Positions 1-6,225 are shown, counted from the first letter of the stretch. The stretch is DNA of 64,000 nucleotides from Christensenellaceae bacterium (GCA_948890655.1 CAQTYU010000003.1:158567-222566), one strand, 5' to 3'. Notes: generated by a model not told the origin, from the sequence alone. Made by a program: numbers and translations.

Positions 1-11
1 ATTTAATTGAT

Positions 12-1367
12 TTGGCACGAAAATTGCCCGAACATTTATATGTTGTGGGCGGCAGGGTGCGCGATTACCTTGCAGATTTATACACGGAAAAGCCCGACAC
101 CGATATCTGCGCGCCTTTAGACGCGGAAACTTTTGCGCGGATTGCGGAAGATGCCGGGTTCAAGGCGGAAGCCGTTTATAAGAATACGGGCACCGTAAAG
201 CTGACCTGCGGCGGGGAAGAATTTGAATACACATGTTTCCGTTCGGACGAATATATCCGCGGGGAACACGTGCCGACCAACACGTATTTTACAAACGACA
301 TTGTGCTTGACGCGCGGAGACGGGACTTTAAATGCAATGCGGTATATTACGATTTGACCGGCGAAAAGATAGTGGACCCGTTGGGCGGGGTTGAAGATAT
401 CAATAATAGGCGGATGACTACCGTAGCGCCCGCCGGTAAGGTGTTCGGCGAGGACGGTTTGCGGCTTATGCGGCTTGCCAGAATCGCCGCGCAGACGGGT
501 TTTTTGCCTACGGCCGAGTGTCTTGAAGGGGCGAAGGTCAATGCTCCGCTGATAAAAGACATTTCCGCTGAAAGAATTTTTGCGGAACTTTGCGGAATTT
601 TGCACGCGGATGAAAAATACGGCGTGGGCGCGGGGCAGTATACCGGACTTAAAATATTGCAAAGAACGGGCGTTTTAAATTACATTTTGCCAGAGTTGAC
701 TCTTGGCGAGGGAATGGTTCAGAACAAAAAATTTCACAAATACGACGTTTTGGAGCATTCGCTGCGGTGCGCCGGTTACGCAGACGGTGAAATAAGATTT
801 GCCGCGCTTTTGCACGACGCGGGCAAGCCTTTTTGTTTTAAAACCAATTCGAATTACATCGGGCACGAGGACGAGGGGGCGAGAATCGCCGAAGAAATTT
901 TAAAGCGGCTTAAAGCACCCAAAAAGCTGATAGAAGAAACGGTAAAGCTTGTTGAACTGCATATGTACGACTTCCGTTGCGACGCCAAGGAAAACAAGGT
1001 GCGTAAGTTTATTTTGGAAAATTACGGGCTTTTCGATAAAATTTTAATGCTTAAGCAAGCAGATTATTCCGCCTGCCGCGATGATTTTGGGTGCGCGCCG
1101 TCCGTTGTTAAATTAAAACGTATTTACGAAAAGATGAAAGACGAAGGCGTGCCGTTTACGCTTAAAACGCTGCATATCAGGGGGGATAAGCTGCTTGCGG
1201 CGGGTTTTCCCGCGGAGGGGATAGGCAACGTTTTAAACCGGCTTTTGGGAGATTGCGCTATTAACCTTGTGGAAAACGACGAGGAAAAACTTTTAATGCG
1301 GGCGCAAAAGGTTTATTTGGCGGCGCTTAACCCTGAAGCTTACGCCGTGTTTAAAAGTAAAAATTAA
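12..1367 (+). CDS. cca: CCA tRNA nucleotidyltransferase / poly(A) polymerase family protein
   Basis: Adds or repairs the 3'-CCA end of tRNAs using CTP and ATP. Visible family marks: the nucleotidyltransferase G-G-x-V-R-D motif at about residues 13-18, the metal-binding D-x-D in KPDTDIC shortly after, an RRDF motif near residue 105, the EDGLRLMR motif of the ribose/template region, and a C-terminal HD motif (ALLHDAGKP near residue 270), as in HD-containing class II enzymes. The first possible start in the window is TTG at 12, but the frame stays open to base 1, so the true start may lie upstream and the gene may be cut by the window edge. About 450 residues is normal for the family. Distinguishing CCA-adding from A-adding or poly(A) activity is not possible from sequence alone. 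Confidence 0.88.
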   Translation: MARKLPEHLYVVGGRVRDYLADLYTEKPDTDICAPLDAETFARIAEDAGFKAEAVYKNTGTVKLTCGGEEFEYTCFRSDEYIRGEHVPTNTYFTNDIVLDARRRDFKCNAVYYDLTGEKIVDPLGGVEDINNRRMTTVAPAGKVFGEDGLRLMRLARIAAQTGFLPTAECLEGAKVNAPLIKDISAERIFAELCGILHADEKYGVGAGQYTGLKILQRTGVLNYILPELTLGEGMVQNKKFHKYDVLEHSLRCAGYADGEIRFAALLHDAGKPFCFKTNSNYIGHEDEGARIAEEILKRLKAPKKLIEETVKLVELHMYDFRCDAKENKVRKFILENYGLFDKILMLKQADYSACRDDFGCAPSVVKLKRIYEKMKDEGVPFTLKTLHIRGDKLLAAGFPAEGIGNVLNRLLGDCAINLVENDEEKLLMRAQKVYLAALNPEAYAVFKSKN

Positions 1368-1389
1368 ATTTTACGACGCTTTAAAAAGG

Positions 1390-1418
1390 TTGACAAGTTT
1401 AAAAAAAAAGTGTAATCT
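1390..1418 (+). promoter_or_regulatory. Sigma-A promoter of rpsF-ssb-rpsR
   Basis: TTGACA at 1390-1395, 17-bp spacer, TAATCT at 1413-1418; about 60 bases ahead of the rpsF start. The expected start site is near 1425, leaving room for a leader hairpin. Confidence 0.75.
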
Positions 1419-1435
1419 CTTATAGTAAAAACCTT

Positions 1436-1470
1436 GCACGCCGTAAGTGGCGTGCCGATTAAGTCCGGGA
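1436..1470 (+). promoter_or_regulatory. rpsF leader hairpin, possible S6:S18 autoregulatory element
   Basis: A 7-bp stem GCACGCC/GGCGTGC (1436-1442 with 1449-1455) closes a six-base loop and is followed by CGATTAAG and then the ribosome site. rpsF leaders in many bacteria carry an RNA bound by the S6:S18 complex that has a CCG bulge beside a stem. The CCG just 3' of this stem makes that reading possible, but I have not matched the full consensus. Confidence 0.35.
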
Positions 1471-1480
1471 GGTGAAAATT

Positions 1481-1765
1481 ATGAAAACATACGAAATGAT
1501 TTACATTCTCGATGCCGCTGCCGCCGACGAGGCGAAAGAGGCTATCGCGAAGAAGTTCGGAGACGTTATTACGTCTGCGGGCGGCAGTATCGTATCCGTT
1601 GACAAGTGGGGCGTTAAAAAGCTTGCTTACCCCATCAATTATAAGACGGACGGCGAATACGTTTTAATGACTTTCGATGCGGAAGGTGCGGTTGTTAAAG
1701 AACTTGACAGAGTTGCAGGTCTTTCTTCCGAAGTCCTCAGAAGAGTAATTACGGTAAAACAGTAA
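1481..1765 (+). CDS. rpsF: 30S ribosomal protein bS6
   Basis: Primary small-subunit protein that binds with S18 to the platform of 16S rRNA. The 94-residue product has the bS6 pattern (KTYEMIYILD at the N terminus, GVKKLAYPI in the middle, LSSEVLRRVITVK at the end). The GTG nine bases upstream is rejected because it lies inside the ribosome site GGGAGGTG, which stands 6-8 bases before ATG 1481. First gene of the classic rpsF-ssb-rpsR operon; the ssb start follows 16 bases after the stop. Confidence 0.95.
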   Translation: MKTYEMIYILDAAAADEAKEAIAKKFGDVITSAGGSIVSVDKWGVKKLAYPINYKTDGEYVLMTFDAEGAVVKELDRVAGLSSEVLRRVITVKQ

Positions 1766-1781
1766 AGACAAAGGTAGAAAA

Positions 1782-2189
1782 ATGAACAAAGTATTTTTAA
1801 TAGGGAATTTAACGCGCGACCCCGAACTCACCGAAACTTCGGGCGGAATTAAAATTTGCCGTTTTGCAATTGCGGTAAACCGCAGGAGCGCGGGCGGCGA
1901 GGCAACCGACTTTTATAACTGCACCGCATGGCGCGGTTTGGGTGAAACGGTTGCACGCTATTCGAGAAAGGGCAACAAAGTTGCGGTTTCCGGTTCGATA
2001 GAACTCAGAAACTACGAGGATTCGCAGGGTATAAAGCGCACCGGTATAGACATAATCGCTCAGGACGTAGAGTTCTTGACGCCGAGAGGCAATAACGGCG
2101 GCGACGACTATGAACCCGCGCCCTCACAGGGCGGTTCTAAAAAGCCTCAGCTTCAGCCGTTTGACGACGACAGCGATATTCCCTTCTAA
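1782..2189 (+). CDS. ssb: Single-stranded DNA-binding protein
   Basis: Coats single-stranded DNA in replication, repair and recombination. 135 residues: an OB-fold of about 105 residues starting MNKVFLIGNLTRDPEL, a low-complexity linker rich in Gly, Pro and Gln, and the acidic C-terminal tip DDDSDIPF that recruits partner proteins. Short linker, as expected for a clostridial SsbA. Located between rpsF and rpsR, the usual place, so co-expressed with the ribosomal proteins. Confidence 0.95.
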   Translation: MNKVFLIGNLTRDPELTETSGGIKICRFAIAVNRRSAGGEATDFYNCTAWRGLGETVARYSRKGNKVAVSGSIELRNYEDSQGIKRTGIDIIAQDVEFLTPRGNNGGDDYEPAPSQGGSKKPQLQPFDDDSDIPF

Positions 2190-2208
2190 TTTTAAGGAGA
2201 TAATAATT

Positions 2209-2469
2209 ATGGAAGAAAATAAGACTACAGCCCCCGCTGCTAAAAAGCCGTATAAAAGAGTTCCCCGCAAAAAGGTTTGCGTTTTCTGTCAGGAAAAGGT
2301 TGAGATTATCGACTATAAGGACGTTGCACGCCTTAAGAAATTCGTGACCGAAGGCGGCAAGATGGTGCCCAGACGTATGAGCGGTACTTGCGCAAAGCAC
2401 CAGAGAGAACTTTCCAAGGCAATCAAGCGCGCGAGAATAGCGGCTCTGCTTCCCTTTAAAGCGGAATAA
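2209..2469 (+). CDS. rpsR: 30S ribosomal protein bS18
   Basis: Partner of bS6 on the small-subunit platform. The 86-residue product starts MEENKTTAP at ATG 2209, preceded by TAAGGAG; the longer upstream frame overlaps ssb and has no ribosome site. The core is the S18 pattern DYKDVARLKKFV...KMVPRR. It is a zinc-type (C+) S18: CVFC near the N terminus and TCAKH later supply three Cys and a His. Zinc-binding and zinc-free paralogues are often regulated by zinc; whether a second copy exists cannot be seen here. Confidence 0.95.
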   Translation: MEENKTTAPAAKKPYKRVPRKKVCVFCQEKVEIIDYKDVARLKKFVTEGGKMVPRRMSGTCAKHQRELSKAIKRARIAALLPFKAE

Positions 2470-2489
2470 TTTAAAAATTTTTGAAATTA

Positions 2490-2517
2490 AGCGTTACCGA
2501 ACAGGTAGCGCTTTTTT
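2490..2517 (+). terminator. Intrinsic terminator after rpsR
   Basis: AGCGTTACC (2490-2498), loop GAACA, GGTAGCGCT (2504-2512), then a T run. Nine-pair stem with one wobble. The same hairpin with only loop differences recurs at 4166-4193. Confidence 0.85.
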
Positions 2518-2528
2518 GTTTTACGGTG

Positions 2529-2558
2529 TTGACATTTTGAATTGATGTGCGCTATAAT
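2529..2558 (+). promoter_or_regulatory. Consensus promoter driving a non-coding transcript
   Basis: TTGACA (2529-2534), 18-bp spacer, TATAAT (2553-2558): both hexamers perfect. No convincing protein starts within 480 bases downstream; the expected transcript starts near 2565 and runs into the tRNA-like sequence. Confidence 0.75.
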
Positions 2559-2564
2559 AAAAAA

Positions 2565-2800
2565 GCTAAGTTTCACCGATAAGGCGGGCATATTTTTTGC
2601 CGCGGTACGCGGGGAGTTCCTTTTGCGTATACCGGTAGCTTGCGGGGTGGGCGCCCTCTACGGAAAAACAGCCCGAAAAGTTGTTGGACGGACAACGATT
2701 TTTTACGCGGGTTCGAATCCCGCCCGAAGGTAACTTCGGTAGCCAAGTGGTTAAGGCGCAAGACTGAAAATCTTACAAAATTTTGCAGCTTCGGCTGCGG
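2565..2800 (+). ncRNA. Structured RNA with a circularly permuted tRNA(Phe)-like domain
   Basis: Starts downstream of a perfect promoter; 5' and 3' limits are estimates. Seen directly: a T arm (stem GCGGG 2707-2711, loop TTCGAAT, stem CCCGC 2719-2723), then CCGAAG (2724-2729), tetraloop GTAA, CTTCGG (2734-2739), then T8/A9-like TA, a D arm with stem GCC/GGC and loop GG (2742-2757), then an anticodon arm with loop CTGAAAA, anticodon GAA (2759-2775). Thus the acceptor helix is intact (6 pairs) but the 3' half lies before the 5' half, closed by a GNRA-type loop, with no CCA. Upstream is a GTTGT/ACAAC hairpin (2680-2696); downstream GCAGC-TTCG-GCTGC (2785-2798). This could be a tRNA mimic such as the bacterial Y-RNA (YrlA) class, a permuted tRNA gene, or remnants of two tandem tRNA-Phe genes. 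Confidence 0.5.
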
Positions 2801-3041
2801 CAAATATGGGATTTGTTCTTAATCACAAAAATGCGTCCGTGCGCGTAAAAACTGCGGCTTTGCCAAAGAATTTGCGCCGCAATAAAAACGGCGCCTTGTT
2901 CGGAGAGGATACCGCGCAAGCAAAGTTTAAGCCGAAATTTCCGCTTATTCCGCGCTTTCGCTCAATCGAAGACCGCACCGTTTTTATAAGGACGTTACGA
3001 AATTTCCGGCGCGTTTTGCGGCGAGTTATATGGAGAATTAT
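2801..3041 (+). other. Non-coding stretch between the tRNA-like RNA and slipin gene
   Basis: About 240 bases. Contains GC-rich short inverted repeats (TGCGGC with GCCGCA near 2853-2877) but no T-run terminator and no credible gene. It may be the 3' part of the RNA or the leader of the slipin mRNA. Confidence 0.4.
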
Positions 3042-4151
3042 ATGAAAGTTATTGTAAACGACGGTTACAAGGGTTTTTTGTTTAAAAACGGAGTTTTTGT
3101 AAAAATGCTCGGCGCGGGCAAGTACGGTATATTCGGCGGCAAAGAAATAAGCGTTGCAGAAGTCGGCGACGATGAAATCAACTTTCCCGATAAAGATACG
3201 CGGATATTTTTGCGCGACCCCGCTTTTTGCGCGCAGACGGTTGACGCCGAGGCGAAGAGCGGCGAACTTACTCTTCATTTCGTCAACGGCAATTACGTAG
3301 GCAAACTTACGGCGGGCAGACACTTTTTCTGGACGGAGAACCGCGAGCATACGTTTGTGCGTGTAAATTTATCCGACCCCGAATTTCCCGCGGATTTTCC
3401 CGCCTATCTCTATTCCAATCCGTTGTTTTCGCCTTACGTGTGCAAGATAGAAGTATCTGAAAAGCAAAAAGGACTTTTGTACTATGATAAGAAATTCGTT
3501 AAACTCCTTGACGCGGGTACGTATTATTTTGTAAAGGGTACCGTCAAGGTGGAGGCGGAAACAGTTGAAACATGCCTGCAACAGCAGGATATCGTGGGGC
3601 AGGAAATTTTAACTTCAGACAAGGTTGCGTTGCGTGTGAATTGCGTATGCTCGTATAAAATTACGGATTTTGTGAAAGTAAAAACGCAGACGGACGATTA
3701 CAGGGCTCAGCTTCACACCGCCGTACAGCTTGCATTGCGCGATTACGTGGGTGAACGCCGTCTTGACGAAATTCTCGCTGGTAAAAGCGAAATGTCCGCT
3801 TACCTTAAAGACCGTGTTAAAGCTAAGGGCAAGGAGTTGTTTTTGGAAATCGACGAAGCGGCGGTTAAGGACATTATCCTTCCGGGAGAGATACGCGATA
3901 TTATGAACACTGTGCTGGTTGCAGAAAAGCGCGCGCAGGCGAACGTTATAACAAGGCGAGAGGAGGTGGCCTCCACGCGCTCGCTTCTGAATACGGCGCA
4001 TTTGATGGACGAGAATAAGACGCTTTATAAATTGAAGGAACTGGAATACATTGAGCGTATCTGTGAAAAGGTAGGCAACATTAACTTGAACGGAGGCGGT
4101 GATTTGTTGACTCAACTGACCGCGGCTTTGGGCAGAAACGATAAAAAATAG
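3042..4151 (+). CDS. Slipin-family SPFH (band 7) protein
   Basis: SPFH proteins form oligomeric scaffolds, usually at membranes. This 369-residue product starts with the pattern GYKGFLFKNGVFVKMLGAGKY, similar to soluble bacterial slipins that lack an obvious N-terminal membrane helix. The SPFH core runs from about residue 135 to 300 and includes SDKVALRVNCVCSYKITD and a helical AEKRAQANVITRREEVAST stretch. Start ATG 3042 is chosen because GGAG sits six bases before it; an upstream in-frame ATG at 3030 overlaps that site. The only nearby element is the tRNA-like RNA upstream; in other bacteria slipins of this type occur near RtcB RNA ligase, Ro60 and Y RNAs (established association in comparative genomics), none of which are in this window. 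Function here is inference. Confidence 0.75.
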   Translation: MKVIVNDGYKGFLFKNGVFVKMLGAGKYGIFGGKEISVAEVGDDEINFPDKDTRIFLRDPAFCAQTVDAEAKSGELTLHFVNGNYVGKLTAGRHFFWTENREHTFVRVNLSDPEFPADFPAYLYSNPLFSPYVCKIEVSEKQKGLLYYDKKFVKLLDAGTYYFVKGTVKVEAETVETCLQQQDIVGQEILTSDKVALRVNCVCSYKITDFVKVKTQTDDYRAQLHTAVQLALRDYVGERRLDEILAGKSEMSAYLKDRVKAKGKELFLEIDEAAVKDIILPGEIRDIMNTVLVAEKRAQANVITRREEVASTRSLLNTAHLMDENKTLYKLKELEYIERICEKVGNINLNGGGDLLTQLTAALGRNDKK

Positions 4152-4165
4152 ATTTTAAAAAATTA

Positions 4166-4193
4166 AGCGTTACCGAAGAGGTAGCGCTTTTTT
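4166..4193. terminator. Bidirectional terminator between slipin and PLP protein genes
   Basis: AGCGTTACC, loop GAAGA, GGTAGCGCT followed by T6; on the minus strand the stem is followed by AATTTTTT. Serves two convergent genes. Nearly identical to the hairpin at 2490-2517. Confidence 0.85.
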
Positions 4194-4207
4194 AGTGTTT
4201 AAATCTG

Positions 4208-4888
4208 TTATTTTTGCGGATAATTACGGGTGCCGAAGATTGCCGTGCCCAGCCTTATCATATTGCTGCCGGCTTGTATACATATCTTCCAGTCGCCGCT
4301 CATGCCCATAGAAAGGTGTTTGATGTTTTCATCCTGACGGCGCAACAAGTCGTATTTTTCACGCATTTGTGCGGCAAGGGCGGTTAAGAGCGCGTAATCT
4401 TCCGTATACGGAAGCATTGCCATAAGTCCGGAAATTTTTAATGCGGGGAGCGCTTTGATTTTTTCGTAGGCTTCAAGCGTTTCTTTTACAGAAAAGCCGC
4501 CCTTAGTTTCTTCGTTGCCCGCGTTAATTTGAATTAAAATTTCGGAAACGGTTTCCGCCGCGGCGCTCCTTTTTGAAAGTTCCAAAGCAAGATTAAGCCT
4601 GTCTACGGAATGATATAAATCCACTTTACCGAGCAGATATTTGATTTTGTTCGTCTGTAAGCGTCCTATAAAGTGGCGCCTTACGTTCGGCGTGATTTCG
4701 GTAAATTTGTCGCGGAATTCCTGCACATGGTTGTCGCCGATATCCTTTATACCCGCGGATATGGCGCGGTTAATGTCGTTCGGTGATTGTAACTTTACCG
4801 CCGCAACTAAAGTTACTTTTTCGCCGAAAGGATTTGTTTGCGGAATTTCTTTTAAAAGATTTTTTACGTTTTCCTCTATTTTTAACAT
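4208..4888 (-). CDS. YggS/PLPBP family pyridoxal 5'-phosphate homeostasis protein
   Basis: A PLP-binding TIM-barrel protein without known enzymatic activity that buffers the cofactor pool. The 226-residue product carries the cofactor lysine in LVAAVKLQS, the GDNHVQEF motif, HFIGRLQTNK, the GxxTKxG-like NEETKGGFS, GLMAML, and the C-terminal LSMGMSGDW and IRLGTAIFG motifs. Start ATG 4888 is preferred over a TTG two codons upstream. There is no ribosome site: the promoter's -10 element ends seven bases before the ATG, so the mRNA should be leaderless. In many Bacillota this gene sits with sepF/ylmG; here it stands alone. Confidence 0.9.
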   Translation of the reverse strand: MLKIEENVKNLLKEIPQTNPFGEKVTLVAAVKLQSPNDINRAISAGIKDIGDNHVQEFRDKFTEITPNVRRHFIGRLQTNKIKYLLGKVDLYHSVDRLNLALELSKRSAAAETVSEILIQINAGNEETKGGFSVKETLEAYEKIKALPALKISGLMAMLPYTEDYALLTALAAQMREKYDLLRRQDENIKHLSMGMSGDWKICIQAGSNMIRLGTAIFGTRNYPQK

Positions 4889-4895
4889 AATCAAC

Positions 4896-4924
4896 AGTTT
4901 AAATTAAACTTGCCGTGTTGTCAA
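4896..4924 (-). promoter_or_regulatory. Promoter giving a predicted leaderless mRNA
   Basis: On the minus strand TTGACA (4924-4919), 17-bp spacer, TAAACT (4901-4896), then seven bases to ATG 4888. The expected start site falls on or next to the A of ATG. Confidence 0.6.
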
Positions 4925-4971
4925 GTTAAGGGAACCGGCATAATGTGCGGCAGACGAAAATATTTTAAAGT

Positions 4972-5640
4972 ATGCTTGAAAGTTTTGATTTGTTTGATTG
5001 TGAACATACTGTTGCGGCGGAATATTTAAATAAGCACCGCTATCCTTGGGAAGTTTTGCCGGATATTGCGGAGTTGATTTTATTGATTAAAAAGCGATTG
5101 GGTGCGGAATATGCCGAAGTTTCACCCGGCGTTTACATACATAAGACGGCGAAAGCGGCTTTAACGGCGTTTATCGGCGCACCTTGCATAATAGGCGCCG
5201 AAACAGAGGTCAGGCATTGTGCGTTTATAAGAGGAAACGCAATAATCGGCGAAAATTGTGTGATAGGCAATTCCACCGAAATTAAGAATTCCATTTTATT
5301 CGACGGGGTAAAAGCGCCGCATTATAATTATATCGGCGACAGTATTCTGGGATATAAGGCGCACCTTGGCGCGGGAGCGGTTATATCAAACGTAAAATCG
5401 CTAGGAAACGAGGTGATTGCGGTATATGACGGGGTTAAGTTGTTTACGGGACTTAAAAAGTTCGGCGCGCTGCTTGGTGATTTTGCGGAAATAGGATGCA
5501 ATTGTGTGCTGAATCCCGGTACGGTTGTGGGAAGAAATTCGGTGATTTATCCGTTATCGTCGGTCAGAGGGCACGTTCCGTCTGATTCAATCTATAAAAA
5601 TAAAAATGAAATCATTCCAAAACTTTACAAATGCAAGTAA
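4972..5640 (+). CDS. Left-handed beta-helix (hexapeptide) protein, GlmU acyltransferase-like
   Basis: The 222-residue product has imperfect hexapeptide repeats from about residue 55 to 200 (for example IGAPCIIGAETEV, IRGNAIIGENCVIGNSTEI, LGDFAEIGCNCVLNPGTVVG), which build a left-handed beta helix, with KAPHYNYIGDSILG resembling the GlmU C-terminal active-site region (H-N pair before GDS). No pyrophosphorylase domain is present, so it is a stand-alone sugar-nucleotide acyltransferase-like protein. Likely role in UDP-GlcNAc-type or other sugar nucleotide metabolism is inference from family. Transcribed divergently from the PLP protein; the two promoters appear to share the TTGTCAA/TTGACA stretch near 4919. 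No clear ribosome site precedes ATG 4972. Confidence 0.7.
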   Translation: MLESFDLFDCEHTVAAEYLNKHRYPWEVLPDIAELILLIKKRLGAEYAEVSPGVYIHKTAKAALTAFIGAPCIIGAETEVRHCAFIRGNAIIGENCVIGNSTEIKNSILFDGVKAPHYNYIGDSILGYKAHLGAGAVISNVKSLGNEVIAVYDGVKLFTGLKKFGALLGDFAEIGCNCVLNPGTVVGRNSVIYPLSSVRGHVPSDSIYKNKNEIIPKLYKCK

Positions 5641-5660
5641 ATTATATATAATTAACTTAA

Positions 5661-5674
5661 GCATTAGGTAATGC
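5661..5674. promoter_or_regulatory. Inverted repeat in front of the DtxR-type regulator
   Basis: GCATTA-GG-TAATGC, a perfect palindromic pair of six-base arms immediately before the ribosome site of the regulator. Likely autoregulatory operator or RNA hairpin; inference. Confidence 0.4.
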
Positions 5675-5686
5675 AATGGGGTGAAT

Positions 5687-6055
5687 ATGGTTAAATACCA
5701 GGAATCGGAAGAAATGTATCTTGAAACGATACTGCTTTTAAAACAAAAAAGCGCAAACGTGCACGCGATAAACGTGGCGGAAGAACTGGGCTATTCAAAA
5801 CCTTCGGTTTCGCGCGGCGTAAATTTGCTGATTCAAAAGGGCTATATAAGCATAGGCAACGGCGGAGAATTGCAGTTTACCGAAGCGGGAAAGCAAAAAG
5901 CGGAAGGTATTTACGAGCGCCATATAGTTATAACTAAGTTGCTTGAAATGACCGGTGCGGACAGGGCATTGGCGGAAGAAAACGCTTGCAGAATAGAACA
6001 CGTTATAACTCCCGAACTTTTCGAGATTTTGAAAAAGTTCGTTAAAAACAGTTAG
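5687..6055 (+). CDS. DtxR/MntR-family metal-dependent transcriptional repressor
   Basis: Winged-helix repressor activated by Fe(II) or Mn(II). 122 residues: N-terminal helix-turn-helix (YLETILLLKQK...INVAEELGYSKPSVSRGVNLLIQKGYI) and a dimerisation/metal domain, but no C-terminal SH3-like domain. The metal motif ACRIEHVI keeps the C-x2-E-H arrangement of DtxR/IdeR site 2 (Cys102, Glu105, His106), where MntR has Glu instead of Cys; this favours iron. The ancillary site is incomplete: the expected Glu after ERH is Thr. ATG 5687 is chosen over GTG 5681, which lies within the GGGGTG ribosome site. Directly upstream of the transport cluster, which it probably controls. Confidence 0.82.
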   Translation: MVKYQESEEMYLETILLLKQKSANVHAINVAEELGYSKPSVSRGVNLLIQKGYISIGNGGELQFTEAGKQKAEGIYERHIVITKLLEMTGADRALAEENACRIEHVITPELFEILKKFVKNS

Positions 6056-6065
6056 GTAAGGCTAA
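6052..6065. promoter_or_regulatory. Iron-box-like operator 1 (TTAG-N6-CTAA)
   Basis: TTAGGTAAGGCTAA. Its 14 bases match the first 14 of the DtxR/IdeR consensus TTAGGTTAGGCTAACCTAA at 13 positions. It overlaps the regulator's stop codon and ends eight bases before the -35 element of the transport-cluster promoter. Confidence 0.55.
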
Positions 6066-6072
6066 TATTTGC

Positions 6073-6101
6073 TTGACAAAAAATTAACTTTGGTTTATTA
6101 T
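6073..6101 (+). promoter_or_regulatory. Promoter of the YgbA/ABC/ECF transport cluster
   Basis: TTGACA (6073-6078), 17-bp spacer, TATTAT (6096-6101). Flanked by iron-box-like sequences; expected start near 6108. Confidence 0.7.
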
Positions 6102-6105
6102 GTTC

Positions 6106-6137
6106 TGCGGAGTAAGAAATTGGCTCCGCATTTTTTT
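6106..6137 (+). terminator. Terminator of the regulator gene overlapping the downstream transcription start
   Basis: TGCGGAG (6106-6112), 11-base loop, CTCCGCA (6124-6130), then T7. It ends the regulator mRNA but also lies at the 5' end of the transcript from the 6073-6101 promoter, so it may act as an attenuator. Confidence 0.75.
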
Positions 6138-6146
6138 GTTTGCGGG

Positions 6147-6160
6147 TTAGCAACAGCTTA
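6147..6160. promoter_or_regulatory. Iron-box-like sequence 2 within a leader hairpin
   Basis: TTAGCAACAGCTTA, spaced like the other two boxes but with CTTA for CTAA. It lies inside an imperfect hairpin (GCGG at 6142-6145 with CCGC at 6161-6164). Could be an operator or only RNA structure. Confidence 0.3.
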
Positions 6161-6198
6161 CCGCGGGATGTAGCCAGCGAAATTTTTTTACGGTGCGG

Positions 6199-6212
6199 TT
6201 AGTTTAAGCTAA
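6199..6212. promoter_or_regulatory. Iron-box-like operator 3 (TTAG-N6-CTAA)
   Basis: TTAGTTTAAGCTAA, 14 bases before the YgbA-family start codon. Same TTAG-N6-CTAA form as 6052-6065. Confidence 0.45.
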
Positions 6213-6225
6213 TTATTGATTGAAA

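Noticed and set aside
2707..2775. A functional tRNA-Phe gene
   Set aside because: The halves are in the wrong order, CCA is absent and no T arm follows the anticodon arm, so it cannot be an ordinary tRNA.
2542..2822. Open frames across the tRNA-like region (63 and 60 residues)
   Set aside because: They begin inside the promoter or cross the T arm and D arm, have no ribosome site and no protein-like pattern.
2806..3045. Open frame of 79 residues before the slipin gene
   Set aside because: Basic, Arg-rich composition without a ribosome site; overlaps the slipin start in another frame.
6102..6225. Manganese (yybP-ykoY) or other metal riboswitch before the YgbA-family gene
   Set aside because: Hairpins are present but I could not find the conserved bulge sequences of any riboswitch class; iron boxes explain the region better.
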